Position numbers and translations under genes: made by a program. A DNA stretch of 51,626 nucleotides, taken from W0P28-013 sp963638355 (GTDB lineage Bacteria; Bacteroidota; Bacteroidia; Bacteroidales; Paludibacteraceae). Positions 27,201 through 42,200 of the stretch are shown here, piece after piece (the stretch's first letter is position 1; every line of letters starts with the position of its first letter). The notes beneath the pieces were generated by a model. It saw nothing but the letters and a program-made list of their open reading frames with translations, made no database searches and was not told where the DNA came from. Where the stretch lies: NCBI GenBank assembly GCA_963638355.1, contig CAVHRT010000003.1, forward strand, positions 1-51,626. Reading direction: 5' to 3'.

Positions 27201-30200
27201 TGCTTCGTGGTACTATCACTCCAGTCTCTGGAAATTATCCGTTCGACACCATATTATATATAGTAGCAAAACCGAAAGATGGTTACGACTTTGCAGGTTG
27301 GCAATATCAGCCTAGCGAAGGATTGAAAACAACCATCTCGTATCAGGTGCTGGCGCTCGATCACGATACTACATTCTTGGCCAACTTCACGCCGAAAAAT
27401 TATACCGTTTCTACGGCTGTTGGCGATGGACAAGGCACTGTTTCTGCTGGTGGCACGGTGGCGTTTGGTAGTTCTATCACCGTTACTGCTACGCCTGCCA
27501 CGGGTAAATCGTTCAAAGAGTGGCGCTTGGGCAACAAAGTGGTTTCGAGCGACGCCACATTCTCGTATAAACTCGATACGGCTGCCAATGTAACACTTAC
27601 CGCTTATTTTGCCGACGAGCTTTATCGTGTGTATGCCTATTCAACCGATCCGAATGCGGGTTCCGTTTCGGGTGGCGGTAACTACGAATATGGTACGGGA
27701 ATCGTTTTGCAAGCCAAAGCAGAATATGGTTATGAGTGGGAGAGTTGGAGCGATGGCTATACTAGCTATTATCATCCATACACAGTTACGGGCGATGCAA
27801 ACATCACTGCTACATTCAAAAAGAAAAATTACAAAGTAACGGTTCGTACCGAAAATTCATCCAAAGGTAAACCATCGCCAGAACTCGACAAGGTAGAATA
27901 CGCATATCGTTCGAATATCGATTTGGATGTTGTGCCTGAAACTGGTTACGATTGGAGCCATTGGGCCGACAAGAATGGCAATAAACTGAATGTAAGCCAG
28001 AGCTTTACGCTCGATGTTTTGGGCGATACCATAGTTGTTGCTTGCTTCAAACCAAAAACATACCATGTAATCACCACCAGCAACGATGAAAACATGGGTA
28101 CGGTAACGCCCGTCACAGGCGATTACGAATTTGGCTCTACGCTGTATGCCAAACCAAAAGCCGAGCCAGGTTACAAGTTCCTCTATTGGAACGACGACCC
28201 GACCAAAACTGAAACGACTTTCGAATACAAAGTGGCAGCGGTCGATAACTATACCATAAAAGCCACATTTGGCAAAGCTAGTTACAATGTTATTCCGCAA
28301 AACGATGGCAATGGCTCAACCTCGCCAGCGGTGAAAACGGCATACGAATATCAATCGACTGTAAAAATTTATGCCATTCCAAATGCTGGTTACGAATTCG
28401 ACCATTGGAACACGAACGAAACTAGCGACACCATATATTATATAGTCGATTCGCGCGACAGCATCTACAAAGCCTACTTCCGCCCGTTGAGTTACACCAT
28501 AACCACAAAAGTGGACGATAAAGACCGCGGCGAAGTAACGAAATTCGCCGAAAAACAGACTTTCGACACCGAGGTTAAAATTACTGCCACACCGAAAGAT
28601 GGCTATGTGTTCGACCATTGGAACGACGACACCTCGCTCGATGAGGAATCGTTCACCTACACTGTGGCGGCTAAGGATACGACTTTTGTGGCGCATTTCC
28701 GTCCTGATAAATTTGAGGTGAAAACTGTCGGCAAAGACGGACTTGGTACCGTTTCGGGCGCAGGCACTTACGATTTTGGCAAAACCATTTCGATGGAAGC
28801 CGAGGGCATTCCTGGCTATGAGTTCGACTATTGGGAAGATCGCGCCACATCGAGCAACCCGCGCGAATACAAAGTGTTGGCACATCGTCCCGACACCACA
28901 TTCACCGCTGTGTTCAAACCTAGCAACTTCACGGTTACTCCTGTGGTTATCGATTCGTGCAGCGGTCGCGGCTCGGTCGATGGCAAAGTCACCACAACGT
29001 TTGGCTCTACGGTAACCGTTACCGCTACAGCGAAAGATGGCTATCACTTTGTGAAATGGCACGATGGCAACACCGACGAACAGCGTGATTATAAGATTGA
29101 CGATGCTCGCGACACCACATTGCGCGCCATATTCATGCCAAACGAATACACGATTTATGCAGCAACGGAATCGAGTGCGAAAGGTTCGGTGAGTGGCGGC
29201 GGCAAAGCACTCTATGGCTGCGATAAGCCCGAAGTGAAAGTAAAAGCTACAGCTGCGGCAGGCTACGAATTCGACTATTGGAGCGATGGCAGCCGCGATG
29301 TGGAGCATACCGTTACGCCATACAAAGGTCTGAAAGATTCTACCCTTACGGCCTACTTTAAATCAGCCAAATATCTGATTTATGCGTTGGTGAAAGGCAC
29401 TGGCGGCAATGTAACGAATCCTGTTCAACAGTGCGAATACTTGAGCAGTGTGCAGTTCACCGCTGTGCCAAATCGTGGCTACCAAGTGAAATCGTGGGCT
29501 GGCACTGCAACCAACGCACTAAACTACCCATATTTCTGCACTGAACCAAAAACGGATACCATCTATGTAGAGTTTGAACCAGTAGAGGTATCGGTTATTG
29601 CCGATTGCAATAGCTCGCAAGGTAGCACCAAAGTTACGCTGAAGGGAAGCACCACCGAACAGAGTAATTTCCGTTTTGGCGAAGAGGTTACCGTTACTGC
29701 CATCGATGGACCTGGCTACAAATTCAATCATTGGGAAAATGCTGCTGGTGTGAAACTCGCTGGTGGCGCAGAAAAAACGTTCAAGATTACGAGCGAGAAC
29801 GATACCACTTTGGTGGCAATTTTCGAGATACAAACATACCAAGTAAACATCGCTGTGAACAATGGCACCTATGGCTCCATTGAACCGAAGTCGGGCAAAT
29901 ACGAATATGGCGAAGATGTCTATATTGTTGTAACTGTAAACGATGGCTACGAAATTGAAGGCTGGGAAAAACAGCCGACTCTTGGCACGACGAATCAAGT
30001 TAAATATACAGTTCAAGCAGTTAGCGACACGCTGTTCCAAGTGAACTTGAAACCGCGCAAGTACGAGGTTACCACCACAACCGATGGCCTTGGCTCAATA
30101 ACAGCGGGCGGCAGTTTCGAGTATGGCACTTCGTTCAAGCCTGAAGTTACACCAAGTCCTGGTTATAAATTCAAACATTGGGAGATAACCATTGCTGGAA

Positions 30201-33200
30201 ACACTGTAGTAAGAACCGACGATCCGCTCTACTACACCATTCCTGCCAACAACTCCACCATCAAAGCCATCTTCGAGCAGCGTGGTTATGAGGTAAAAGC
30301 TACTCCAAACAGTACCGACATGGGTTCGGTTACTGGTTCGGAAACTTACTACTACAACAACACCGCTATCGTTACCGCCACGCCAAATTCTGGTTACAAA
30401 TTCGACCATTGGAGCGATGGCGACGGCTCGGGCGCAACGCGCACATGGCAAGTGAAGAACGACACCATGTTCCAAGCCATTTTTGTAGAAGAGGAATATC
30501 AGCTCACCATTCAGTCGAGCAACACCACGCTTGGTACTGTCGATCCCGATATTTATCAGGTAAACTACAAGTACAATGCGGTTATCCCATTCAAGGCTAT
30601 TCCTGCAACGGGTTATAAGTTGCAGCGTTGGAGCGATGGTAGTACCGAAACGCTTCGCTCGCACACCATGGGCGCGCAGAGTGCTATCTACACCGCTTAC
30701 TTCGAGGCCATGCGCTATGGCGTAACCGTGAATGTGAACAACGAAAACTATGGTAGCGTTACGCATGCTGGCACTCACGAATATCCGTACGACAGCACAA
30801 TTACACTGAAACCTACGGCTGAACCTGGCTATAGATTTGTGAAATGGCAAGAAGATGACAACACCGACAACCCGCGCTACTATACGGTGACGGATAAGGC
30901 AGTTACCTTCACCGCAGTTTTCGCAAAAGATAGTTTCAAACTCTACACCATTGCCGATGGAGGTCTTGGCACAGTTACGCCAGCCACTGGTTCGAAACAC
31001 GAATATCAGTCGCAGGTGAAAATTGAAGCTACGCCAAATGCAGGTTATCACTTCGCTCGTTGGCAGAATGGTGTAACTACTAGTCCTGTCTACTACGATG
31101 TGGTGGCGAAGGATTCTACCTACACGGCCTATTTCGAACCAAATCTGTACAAAATCAGCACAAAAGTTGATTGTGGCAGTGGCACAGATTGCGGCTCGGT
31201 AACGGAATTTGCCGATGGTCAGCCGTATGGTTCGAAAGTGAAAATTACCGCTACCGATGGCGAGGGTTACACATTCGACCATTGGAACGACGACCCAGCA
31301 TTGACCGATCGCACCATCGAATATACGGTGCAGATAAAGGACGATACGCTCTTTGTGGCGCACTTCCGTCCGCTGCAATACTACATCACCATCGAGGCGC
31401 GCGAGGGCGGCTCTGTTTCGCCTGCGTCGGGCTATTACGACTACGGCACGTTGCTGAATATTGCTGCTACGGTAGACGATGGTTACACATGGGCAGGCTG
31501 GACCGATGGCGAAACGCAACAAAGTTTCAACTATCGTGTTGAGTCGCATGCGCAGAAGTTTACCGCTACCTTCACGCCAAAAACCTACACAGTCTATGGC
31601 GTGGCGGCTGTTGGTCACGGGGATTTTGGTACGGTTACCGATCAGCGAAGCGCAGAATACAAAAAGACGGTTACCATTACCGCTACTGGCGCAGAAGGCT
31701 ACGAGTTTGATGTGTGGGAAGATGGTCATACCGCAAATCCGTATGTTTACACCATAAATGAGCCACGCGACACCACGCTGCGAGCCAAGTTCAAACCAAG
31801 AAAATACAAAGTTACCACTGGCGTGCAGAGCGGCTTGGGTAGCGTTACGCAAAACGGCATCGCAATAGATCAGGAGAAGTACGATTTTAAGACGCAGGTA
31901 GAATTGAAAGCAATTCCTTCTGCTGGCTACGAATTCAGCGGTTGGAGCAATGGCGAACCGAAATCGAAAAATCCGTACACATACACCATTGCGGCGCGCG
32001 ACACTGCTATCTACGCCATTTTCGTTCCATCGGATTATTCGATAAAAGTCAATTACGATAGCGAGATGGGTACGGTTACTCCGCGCGACACGACCATAAA
32101 ATTTGGTCGCTGGGCCGATTTGGTAGTAACCGAAAAACCGGGCTACACCTTTGTTGGCTGGGAAGACACGGGAAATAACAACAAAAACCGCACCTACTAC
32201 ATGGATGTGCCGGGCAATGTTACGCTCAATGCCATTTTCAAAGCCAACAGATATTACCTCACTGCCAAACCAGAATTCAATTCGCAAGGCACGGTAACGG
32301 GCAGCGACTCGGTTACATTCAACCAAAATGTAACAGTAACGGTAACCGAAAAAGATGGTTACACCTTCAGTAAGTGGAGCGATGGAAGCGAAGATAAGAC
32401 GCATACCTTCAAGTACGAAACTGTCGGTAACTACACCATCACTGCCTACTTCACGGCAAATAAATACAATGTCGAGGGTCAGGTAAAAAGCGGTAAAGGT
32501 GAGATTTCGCCGCTCAAACAAGATGTAGCTTATGGCACTACGGGCGACTTTACAGCAACGCCAGCCAAAGGTTATTATATAGCCTCTTGGGATAATGGTA
32601 TGAACGACCAAGAACGCCATTTCGTGCTCACCGTGCCGCGCGACACCTTCACCTATGTTATTTTCGAGCCAAACGACGTAACGGTGAATGTAGAGTCGAA
32701 CAACGACCTCTGGGGCGATGTGGAAGTTGTGGGTGGTCCCGACCATAAATTCGATTCCACAGTAACCATCACGGCTACGCCTTATACGGGCTACAAACTG
32801 CTGCGTTGGGAGACTGAAGATGGCACAACCGCTGGCTCAAAAGAGAGCAAGACCTTCACAATCAACAACTTAAGCAGCGATACCACTTTCAAAGCGATAT
32901 TTGGTCCGTTGTCGTGCACGGTGAAGACTGGTTCCGATGTGAACGGCTCTATTACGCCCGCCACAGGTTCGTACTCTTATCCGTACGATACCACAGTGAC
33001 CATCACCGCTACGCCAAACGCTGGCTACGACTTCGATAAGTGGCGCGATCAGCCAACCGAAAAGGATAGGGTGATCAGTTACAACGTCAAGAATTTGGGC
33101 AAAGATACCACATTCTATGCCATGTTCAAACCTTTGCAATATGGGGTTTATGCAGTGGCATATGGCGGTCTTGGCACCATCACACTCGAAGGCGGCGAAG

Positions 33201-36200
33201 GAGATAAGGACTACAACTCGAAAGTGAAAGTAACCATTGTGCCGACGCCTGGCTACCATTTGGTAAATTGCCGAAACAGCAAAGATTCGATTGTTGGAAC
33301 TAGCGAAAACTTTACCTACACGGTAGAGTTGGGTGGAACTACGCTTACTGCCTATTTTGCACAAGATACCTACACCGTTACTCTGGCTGCAAATCCTGCG
33401 TCGGCTGCTCAGACCTTGACCGGTGGCGGCGAATATACCTACGGACAAACTGCTGTGCTCGCGGCCGAAGCCAAGCATGGCTACAGGTTCGTATCGTGGA
33501 GTTTCGATCCAGATGCAAAAGCCAACTGCACATACAATGTAACTGGAACGGCTTATCTTATCGCTACATTCGAGAAAGATTCGTTCGATGTTGTTGCTAC
33601 GAGTGCTAACAAAAATTGGGGCAGCGTTGCACCAGAGGAAAAGAGATACGAATATCAAACATCTGCCACTGTTACTGCCACGCCCGAACCTGGCTACCGG
33701 TTGGCAAAATGGAACGATGTGGTAGTGAAAGATGCCGATGGTTTGTCGCTCACAATACCGCTGGTGAACAACGACACCACGATAAAAGCCTATTTCGAGC
33801 CGATAAAATACGCCATCACCATCGAGTCGGAAGATAATGACAAGGGCATCACTTCGCCTGAGTCGGGTTCGTACCCATACGACACCACGCTCACGCTGAA
33901 AGCCACGGCAAAACCCGGCTACAAATTCGATCACTGGAGCGATGGTAACGGAAATGCGAGTCGCACCTACAAAGTGCTGAACCGTGACACGGTGTTCATC
34001 GCCTATTTCGAGAAAGATAGTTTCAAACTCTACACTGTGGCGGATCAAGGTCTGGGTACAATTACGCCTGCAACGGGTCTGAAACACGAATTTGGCGAGC
34101 ACGTCACAATCACAGCCACAGCAAATCCAGGTTACCATTTCGCTCATTGGCAAAATGGAGAAACCGATGCTACTGTCTACTACGATGTTGTGGCGAAGGA
34201 TTCGACCTACACGGCCTACTTCGAACCAAATCTGTACAAAATCAGCACTGCGGTCGACGAAGAGAAGCACGGTACAGTAACCAAATTCGCTGAAAATCAG
34301 CCGTATGGAACCACTGTGCAAATCACTGCAAAAGATAGTACGGGCTACACATTCGATCATTGGAACGACGACCCCACTTTGACCAGCCGCACCATCGACT
34401 ACAAGGTGCAGATAAAGGACGATACGCTCTTCACGGCACACTTCCGCCCGATAGCATATCAGGTAAATGTTGTGGCAGGAGAGGGCGGTACGGCATCGCC
34501 TAAGTCGGACACTTACGATTACGATTCGCTGCTTACCATTGTTGCCGTGGCAAATCCTGGTTACAGTTGGGTTAACTGGAGCGATGGCGTGAAAGATTCG
34601 GTGCGCACCTATCGTGTGCTGGCCGAAGAGAAGACATTCACCGCCATATTCAAGCCAAATCAGTACAAGGTTTTTGGCGAAGTGGTCGCTGGTCAGGAAA
34701 AGCGCGGTAGCGTAACTCCCGATTTCTCTGAAGCCGATTTCAATACCACTGTTCGCCTCACGGCAAATGCTGAGACTGGTTGGGAGTTCGATAGTTGGGA
34801 AGATGGTTACAGCAAAAACCCATACGACTACAAGATAGCGACTCCGCGCGACACCACACTGCGCGCCAAGTTCAAACCTATCCAGTATAGGATAACCACT
34901 GGTGTTGAGAGTGGCAAAGGTAAGGTTTCGCCTGAGTTAGATGGATCGCTTGTCGACTTCGACTCGCTGCTGGTAATCACTCCAGTGCCTGATGCTGGCT
35001 ACGAATTCGCTGGTTGGAGCAATGGCGTAAGCAAAGATCAAAATCCGTACAAATATCGCGTATTGGCAGTGAATGATACTACTATCAAAGCCAAATTTAC
35101 GCCGATAACTTACACCGTATCCATTGTGGTGAACAATGGTGCATGGGGCGAAGTAACTCCGAGCGAAACCCAAGTGGCATACGGCAGTTCGGTCACTTTC
35201 GAAGTAACCGAAAACGATGGCTACTCTATCGACAAGTGGCAAGATAACAATCGCCAAGATAAGAAGCGCACTTATACGCTCAACACGCCAGGCAATGTTA
35301 CGCTCTATCTCGATTTCAAAGCCAATACCTATACGCTCACGGCTAAGCCAGAATCGAACGAGAAAGGCGCGGTAACGGGCAGTGGTCAAGTTACTTACAA
35401 TCAGCCTGTTACAGTTGAGGCGACCACGGATAACGAAGGCTACACATTCGATCATTGGAGCGATGGCAGTAGAGACAGACAGCACACATTTACATACACA
35501 ACTGTTGGTAATTCTGAGATAATTGCCTACTACACAGCCAAAGAGTACAATGTATTTGCCAAAGTGCTTGGCGGCAAAGGTAGCGTCAATCCGCAGAAAC
35601 AGAATGTTGCTTACAAAGGTTCTGCCGAATTTGTGGCGAAACCCGCTCGTGGCTACCAAGTGAAGACATGGGACGACAGCACAAACGAGCTGAAGCGCGA
35701 CTTTACGCTGAACAATCCGCGCGAGGATTCTGTGGCGGTTACCTTCGAACCGATTGATGTGCAGGTTTTTGCAACTACCAATTCTACGAAATATGGCAAA
35801 GTTGAAGTGCTTGGCGGTTCTACGCATAAGTTCGACTCTACGGTCATTATCACGGCAACGCCAATGACTGGCTATGAGCTGCTGCGCTGGGAGACCAAAG
35901 ACGGCACTTCGGTTGGTAACAACGACAGCCTGATGTTTGTGGTTAGTAGCGTTACCGACACCACCTTCAAGGCGATATTTAGCCCGCTGTCGTGCAATAT
36001 CGTTACGCTTACCAATGGCTATGGCTCTATCACGCCAGCATCGGGTCAGTATCCGTACGACACCACGCTGACTATCACCGCAATAGCAGACGAAGGTTAT
36101 CAGTTCGATAGTTGGAAATATCAACCTACCGAAACGAATGAGGTGATCAGCTATCAAGTCAAGAATTTGGGCAGGGATACCACATTCTACGTCAACTTCA

Positions 36201-39200
36201 AGCCGAGACAATACTACATGGCGGCTGTGGCCGATGGTGCTCTTGGCACGGTTACCATGACCGACCAAAACGGCGTAACTGGCAATGGTCTGAAGGATTA
36301 TAAGTCGACAGTGACGCTCACGGTTGTGCCAAACGCAGGTTACAAAGTAACAGAATGGCGCAATTCGGCGGGCGAAGTGGTAGCGGGCAATGTTACCTCG
36401 TTCACCTACCAAGTGCCACTCGATGGAACTACGCTCACTGCCTATTTTGGCAAAGAAACCTATCATCTTACCGTTACGAGCGACAATCCATCGGCGGTTG
36501 AGAAAATATCGGGTGACGGCGATTACGTATATGGCTATGAAGTAACCGTTTCGGTTACCGAAAAACATGGTTGGCGGTTCAAACAGTGGGATTACGATGC
36601 CACTAAGGGTCAAACCCACCAATACAAGGTAACTGGCAATGCCATTATCAAAGCCGTATTCGAGAAAGACAAATTCCGTGTGCAGGCTACGAGCAACAAC
36701 TACAGCATGGGCGATGTAACGCCGCGCGATAGTAGCTACGATTACCAAACCACGGCCTATCTCACTCCAGTACCTAAGACTGGTTATAGATTCGTAGAAT
36801 GGCAAGATGCTAATGGGAATAGCCTTGGAAATAGACAGCCGTACGAATATTATGTTGAAGATGCTGCTTCGTTCAAAGCCATATTTGAGGAAGATGTATT
36901 CACAGTCTATACAGGAGTGAACGATGCTGCACTCGGTGAGGTAACGCCAATTTCTGGCTCACAAACATACAAATCGCCTATAGATGTCGTGGCAAAATCG
37001 AAATCGAAAGGCTACGAGTTTAAGTATTGGATGAACCAAGACAGTGTGAAGAATGGTACCGACAATCCGCGCCACTACACTGTGGAGGCACACGATACCA
37101 CATTCATCGCATTCTTCGGTCCAGCAAGGTTCAAAGTGGAGGTTGCATCGGACAACTACAGCATGGGCAGTGTGAGCATTTCGCCTGCATCGAGCGACAA
37201 AAAATACTCATACTTGAGCAAAGTTACCGTTACGGCTACGGCCAAAGATGGTTATAGGTTCGACCACTGGAGCGATGGTAGCAGCGACTGCAGCCATGAC
37301 GAGAGCTACGACTATTATGTCGACTCAGCAGATGTTGTTCTCACAGCCTACTTCATAAAGGATAAATTCCAAGTGCGCACTTCGGTGAACGACATCTACA
37401 TGGGTACTGTTGATCCATCGGGCACGGGCATGTATCCGTTTAGCGATACGCTGCTGATTGTCCCGACGCCTATCGACGATGGCTACAAGTTTGCACGCTG
37501 GAGCGATGGTAACTTGAACAATCCGCGCAAGTACATTGTCGAGGCTAAGCCTGATACGCTGTTCCATGCAATATTCGAAAAGCGTAAATTTAAGGTCGAA
37601 GGTCTTTCGAACGACGACGAAATGGGTTCGGTTGTTCTCGTTCCCGAAGGCGATGCCAATGGCGAATACGAATATCTGAGCAGAGTGGTGCTACGCGCAG
37701 TGCCAGAGCCTGGTTATGAGTTTGCCGAGCATTGGGATGGCAGCACTACCAAAAAGGATTCTGTAGAATACACAGTGCTGGCCAAAGATGCTTCGTTCAC
37801 TGCCTATTTCCGTGCAAAAGACATTAAGGTAACCATCGAAACCAACGATGCCAAGATGGGTTATGTAACGCCGGGTACGGGTTACTACAAGTTTAACACG
37901 AAGCAAGAGTTTGTTGCCACAGCAGAGACGGGCTACTACTTCTCGCATTGGGAGAATAAGCAGGGCGTGCGTGTAGGCTCTAACGCTAAACTTGATTGGA
38001 ATGTGAAGGCGCAGGATACTACGCTCATTGCGGTGTTCAAGCCTGAGAGATATACAGTCAAGACTGTAAGCGCACAACCCGACTGGGGTACTACTTCGCC
38101 AGCAAGCGAGTCGCACGACTATCTAGACTATATCACCATCAGGGCTACGGCGAAACATGGTTACTACTTTGTAGGTTGGGACGACAACAATACTGGCAAC
38201 AAAGACAGCGTGCGTTCAGTGAGTGTGGAAGGAGACATTACCTACACCGCTAAATTTGCTCGCGAAACCTACACTCTGACCACTGGAACTAGCAATGGTC
38301 TGTGGGGCACCATGACACCAGGCACGGGCTCGTATCTCTACGACTCTACCATTACGCTGGTAGCTACGCCTGTGCATAAGGGTTATAGGTTCGCTGGTTG
38401 GAGCGATGGCGATGGCTCGGGTGCAACGCGCATATTCAAAGTAACGGACGACACTACCATTATTGCCAATTTTGCCAAGGAAAAATTCTGGGTGAATGTA
38501 AGCACCGAAAGTGCTACGAAAGGCACAATAGAACTGCCCGACCCAGCTAGCGCACAGCACGAATACTACAGCGAAGTGAAGCTCAAAGCCGTGCCTGGGT
38601 CTGGTTACGAGTTCGACTACTGGAGTGACGATCCTAACCAAAAGAATGCCGAGCGCACCTACATTGTCGATACCGCCAATGTGAATATTGTGGCGCATTT
38701 CAAGAAAGCGCAGTACAGAGTCTATGGCAAATCGCACGACAGTTCGCTTGGTAAAGTTAAACCTGCTTCGGATTACTACACATACGATAGCACCATCTAT
38801 CTGGTGGCTTCGCCTGCTACTGGCTACAAAATTGACCACTGGGAAGATAAGTATGGCAACAGAGTGGCTTCGGCTGTCGATAGCTTGGAATACACTGTAG
38901 AACCAGTGAAGGACACCACCTTCTACGCCTTCTTTGTGAAAGACAAATTTATGGTGCGTGTGCGTACCAACAATGCTAATTACGGCAAAGTAACGCCAAC
39001 CACCGATGCGCAGTACGAGTATCAAGAGCCTGTAGAGATGACGGCTACGCCTGAATTTGGCTATCACTTTGTACGGTGGAACGATGGACACACGGGCGAA
39101 AACCCGCGCACCTATACGGTAGAAGCCAAGTCCGATACCACCTTCACCGCCATTTTCGAGCCTGATATTCACACGCTCACTGCTTCGGCATTCGAGAGCA

Positions 39201-42200
39201 AAGGTACACTTTCGCCATCGAGTGCTTCGGCGGCGCACGACTCTACCGTTTTGGTAACGGCCACGGCTAATACTGGTTACATATTCGACCATTGGCACGA
39301 TGGTCATACGGGTGAAAATCCGCGTGGATTCAAGGTTCTTGGCGATACGAATGTTGTGGCTTACTTCAAACCAATTCAGTATTTGGTAACTATCGAATCG
39401 GAAAATACGGAGAAAGGTACGACTAGTCCTGATTCGAAGAAATACGATTATAATAGTGAGTTCGAGATATCGGCTACGGCTAAGCCGGGCTACACCTTTA
39501 CTGGTTGGGACGATGGCAATGGCGCTAACCCGCGCACCATCACAGTTCCTGCGCACGACAATGCTAAATACATCGCTACATTCCGCGCTAATCCGCACAC
39601 CATCTACGTCTATTCGGCCAACAAAGACGAAGGTTATGTAAGCCCAACGAGCAAGCAGGTCGAATTCAACTCGATTACCGAAATCAAGGCCATTGGCTAC
39701 GATGGTTACACGCTCGACTACTGGTCGAACGAGGACAACACGGATACCATCAGTGTTTTGGACACGATGCAATTTAAATTGAATGTGGACCGCGATACTG
39801 TATTGTATGCACATTTCCGCCCGAAAGAGTACGAAGTTACGGCTGTGGCAAACTTCACCACGCGTGGTTCGTGCGATGTGAAAGATGGTTTTGTGAAATA
39901 TAAAAAATCGACCGAAATAGAGGCGAAGGCAAACGATGGCTACTACTTCAAGCAGTGGAGCGATGGAAATGGTTTCAATCCACGCACTGTAACTATTAGT
40001 AAACCAGAAAACTACAATTTCGTCGCCATATTCTTGCCGAAACAGTACACGGTGAAAGTCACCAATGCCGATCCTACTATGGGTAATGTTACTGGCGGCG
40101 GCGATTGGGACTTCGACTCCACTATCTATGTTGTGGCTAAACCGTTGCACGCTGGCTATAGGTTCGACTATTGGAGCGACAAGGCTGGCAATGTCATCTC
40201 TAAGGGCATCTCTAATGGCGACGATAGCCTCGCATATCGGGTGAAGATAAAAGAGCCAGATACCACATTTGTGGCGCATTTTGCTAAGAACAAGTTCACT
40301 GTTACCATCAAGCCTAACCAAGATGGTTGGGGCGAGTTGAACAAAGGCACTGATAAGTACGAGTATGGCACTACGCTCGATTTGGATACCGTTAAGACCG
40401 CCTATGGTTACCATTGGGTTAACTGGTCCGATGGTACCTCGAAGCCTGCGCGTCAGATTGAGGTTCCTGCGAACAACGATGCAGTATACATTGGTAACTT
40501 TGCGCCAAACACGCACTATGTCGACATCGATTACGATAGCGACCAAGGCGATGTCTACTATGTGAATGCCGATGGCACGTACAAAACGCCTGCTTCTGGC
40601 ACCTACAACTTTGGCGAAACGCACAAGTTTGTGGCTGTGCCAAAGACTGGCTACCGTGTAGAAAAGTGGAGCAACAAGACCAACGACAACGAAGAGATGT
40701 CGTTCAAGATGACGCTCGACGACGATACTGCGTTTGCCGTAACCTTTGTGGCAAATCGTTACCCAGTTCACATCAGGGTGAACAACCAGACAATGGGCGA
40801 AACCGATACCATCATGGGCGACTACAGTTTCCCATACGACTCCACCATCTACATCAGAGCCGTGGCGAAACCGGGTTACGAGCATTATGGTTGGGAAGGA
40901 ATCACGTCCATTTCTAACCCATTGCAGTACAAAGTGAGAAACACCGACACCACATTCACGGCACTGTTCCGCAAACAGACCTATCAAATTACGGTGAATG
41001 TGGACGATGCGAAACACGGTTCGGCAGGCACATCGAACAAATACGCATACGAGGCGACGCCTCTACTGTGGGTAACAGAGAGCGATGGCTATCAATTTGA
41101 CCATTGGATTGATGAGAATGGCAAGGACACTACGGCCAATCCACTGCAAATTACCGTAACTGGCGAGAAGACCTACACCGCCATATTCAAACCTAAACCT
41201 ACCGAGGTGAAAGGTCAGGTAATGGCAGGCTTGGGTACGCTCAGTGGGCAGGGCAACCACGATTTTGATACAGAATTCGTGATAGAGGCAGTGCCTAGCT
41301 ATGGCTACGACTTCGACCATTGGGACGATAATGGTTCTATCGAGGCTCAGCGTAGAGTCACGCTCTCGTCGCCATACCGCAGCGATACCACGTTCAAGAT
41401 GCACTTCAAACGCCACATGTACAACGTTTCGGCCAAGGCTGAACCCGAAGGCGCTGGTACATTCACTGGCACGGGCAAAGTTGCTTACGAGGATGACTAT
41501 TCGGTAACTGTAACCGAGACTCACGGTTGGCGCTTTACTGGTTGGGACGATAACATACAAGACTACACCAACAGCAAGCAGACAATGGGTGATGTGGAAC
41601 TGATTGCTAAGTTCGAGAAGGCGCAGTTCACTGTTTCGGGCAAGATAATCAATGCCGAAACAGGACTCGAAGACTTGACCGTTGGTCAGATCGATGGTCT
41701 TGGTAATTATACGTATCAATCGCCTGTAATGCTTACTGCTTCGGGCTTGACTGGTTGGGTGTTTGTCGACTGGATTGATCAGCCTGGCACATCAAATCCG
41801 CGTTCGTTCTACCTCCAAGATAACAAAGAGGTTTCGGCTAAGTTCCAGCGTCAGACCTACAACATAAATGTAACTTACGATGGCAACATGGGTCGTATTA
41901 CGGGCGATGGTCGTTACAAGTATCAAGAACTGGTAACGCTGAAGGCCGACACAGTCTATGGTTACGACTTTAAGGGTTGGAAGTTGGAAGATGGCTCTTT
42001 GCTCGATGGGCAAAAGCACAATCCGTACACATTCAATGCCTCAGAGAATCGCAACATCACGGCAGTGTTCGATAAACATTTGTTCCATGTAATTGGCGCA
42101 TCCGAAAACATCGCATATGGCTCGGTTTCTGGCACGTCTGATTACGCATACCGCGAGACTGCAACCCTTGTGGCAACACCAAACGCAGGCTACAAATTCG

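Noticed and set aside
38216..41017. Long minus-strand open frame (933 codons) opposite the giant gene
   Set aside because: It lies in the same codon register as the sense gene. Such antisense frames stay open because the sense gene rarely uses TTA, CTA and TCA codons. The product has no protein-like domain. The same holds for 30095-32746, 34937-36805, 32870-34441, 24683-26296, 44273-45739 and others.
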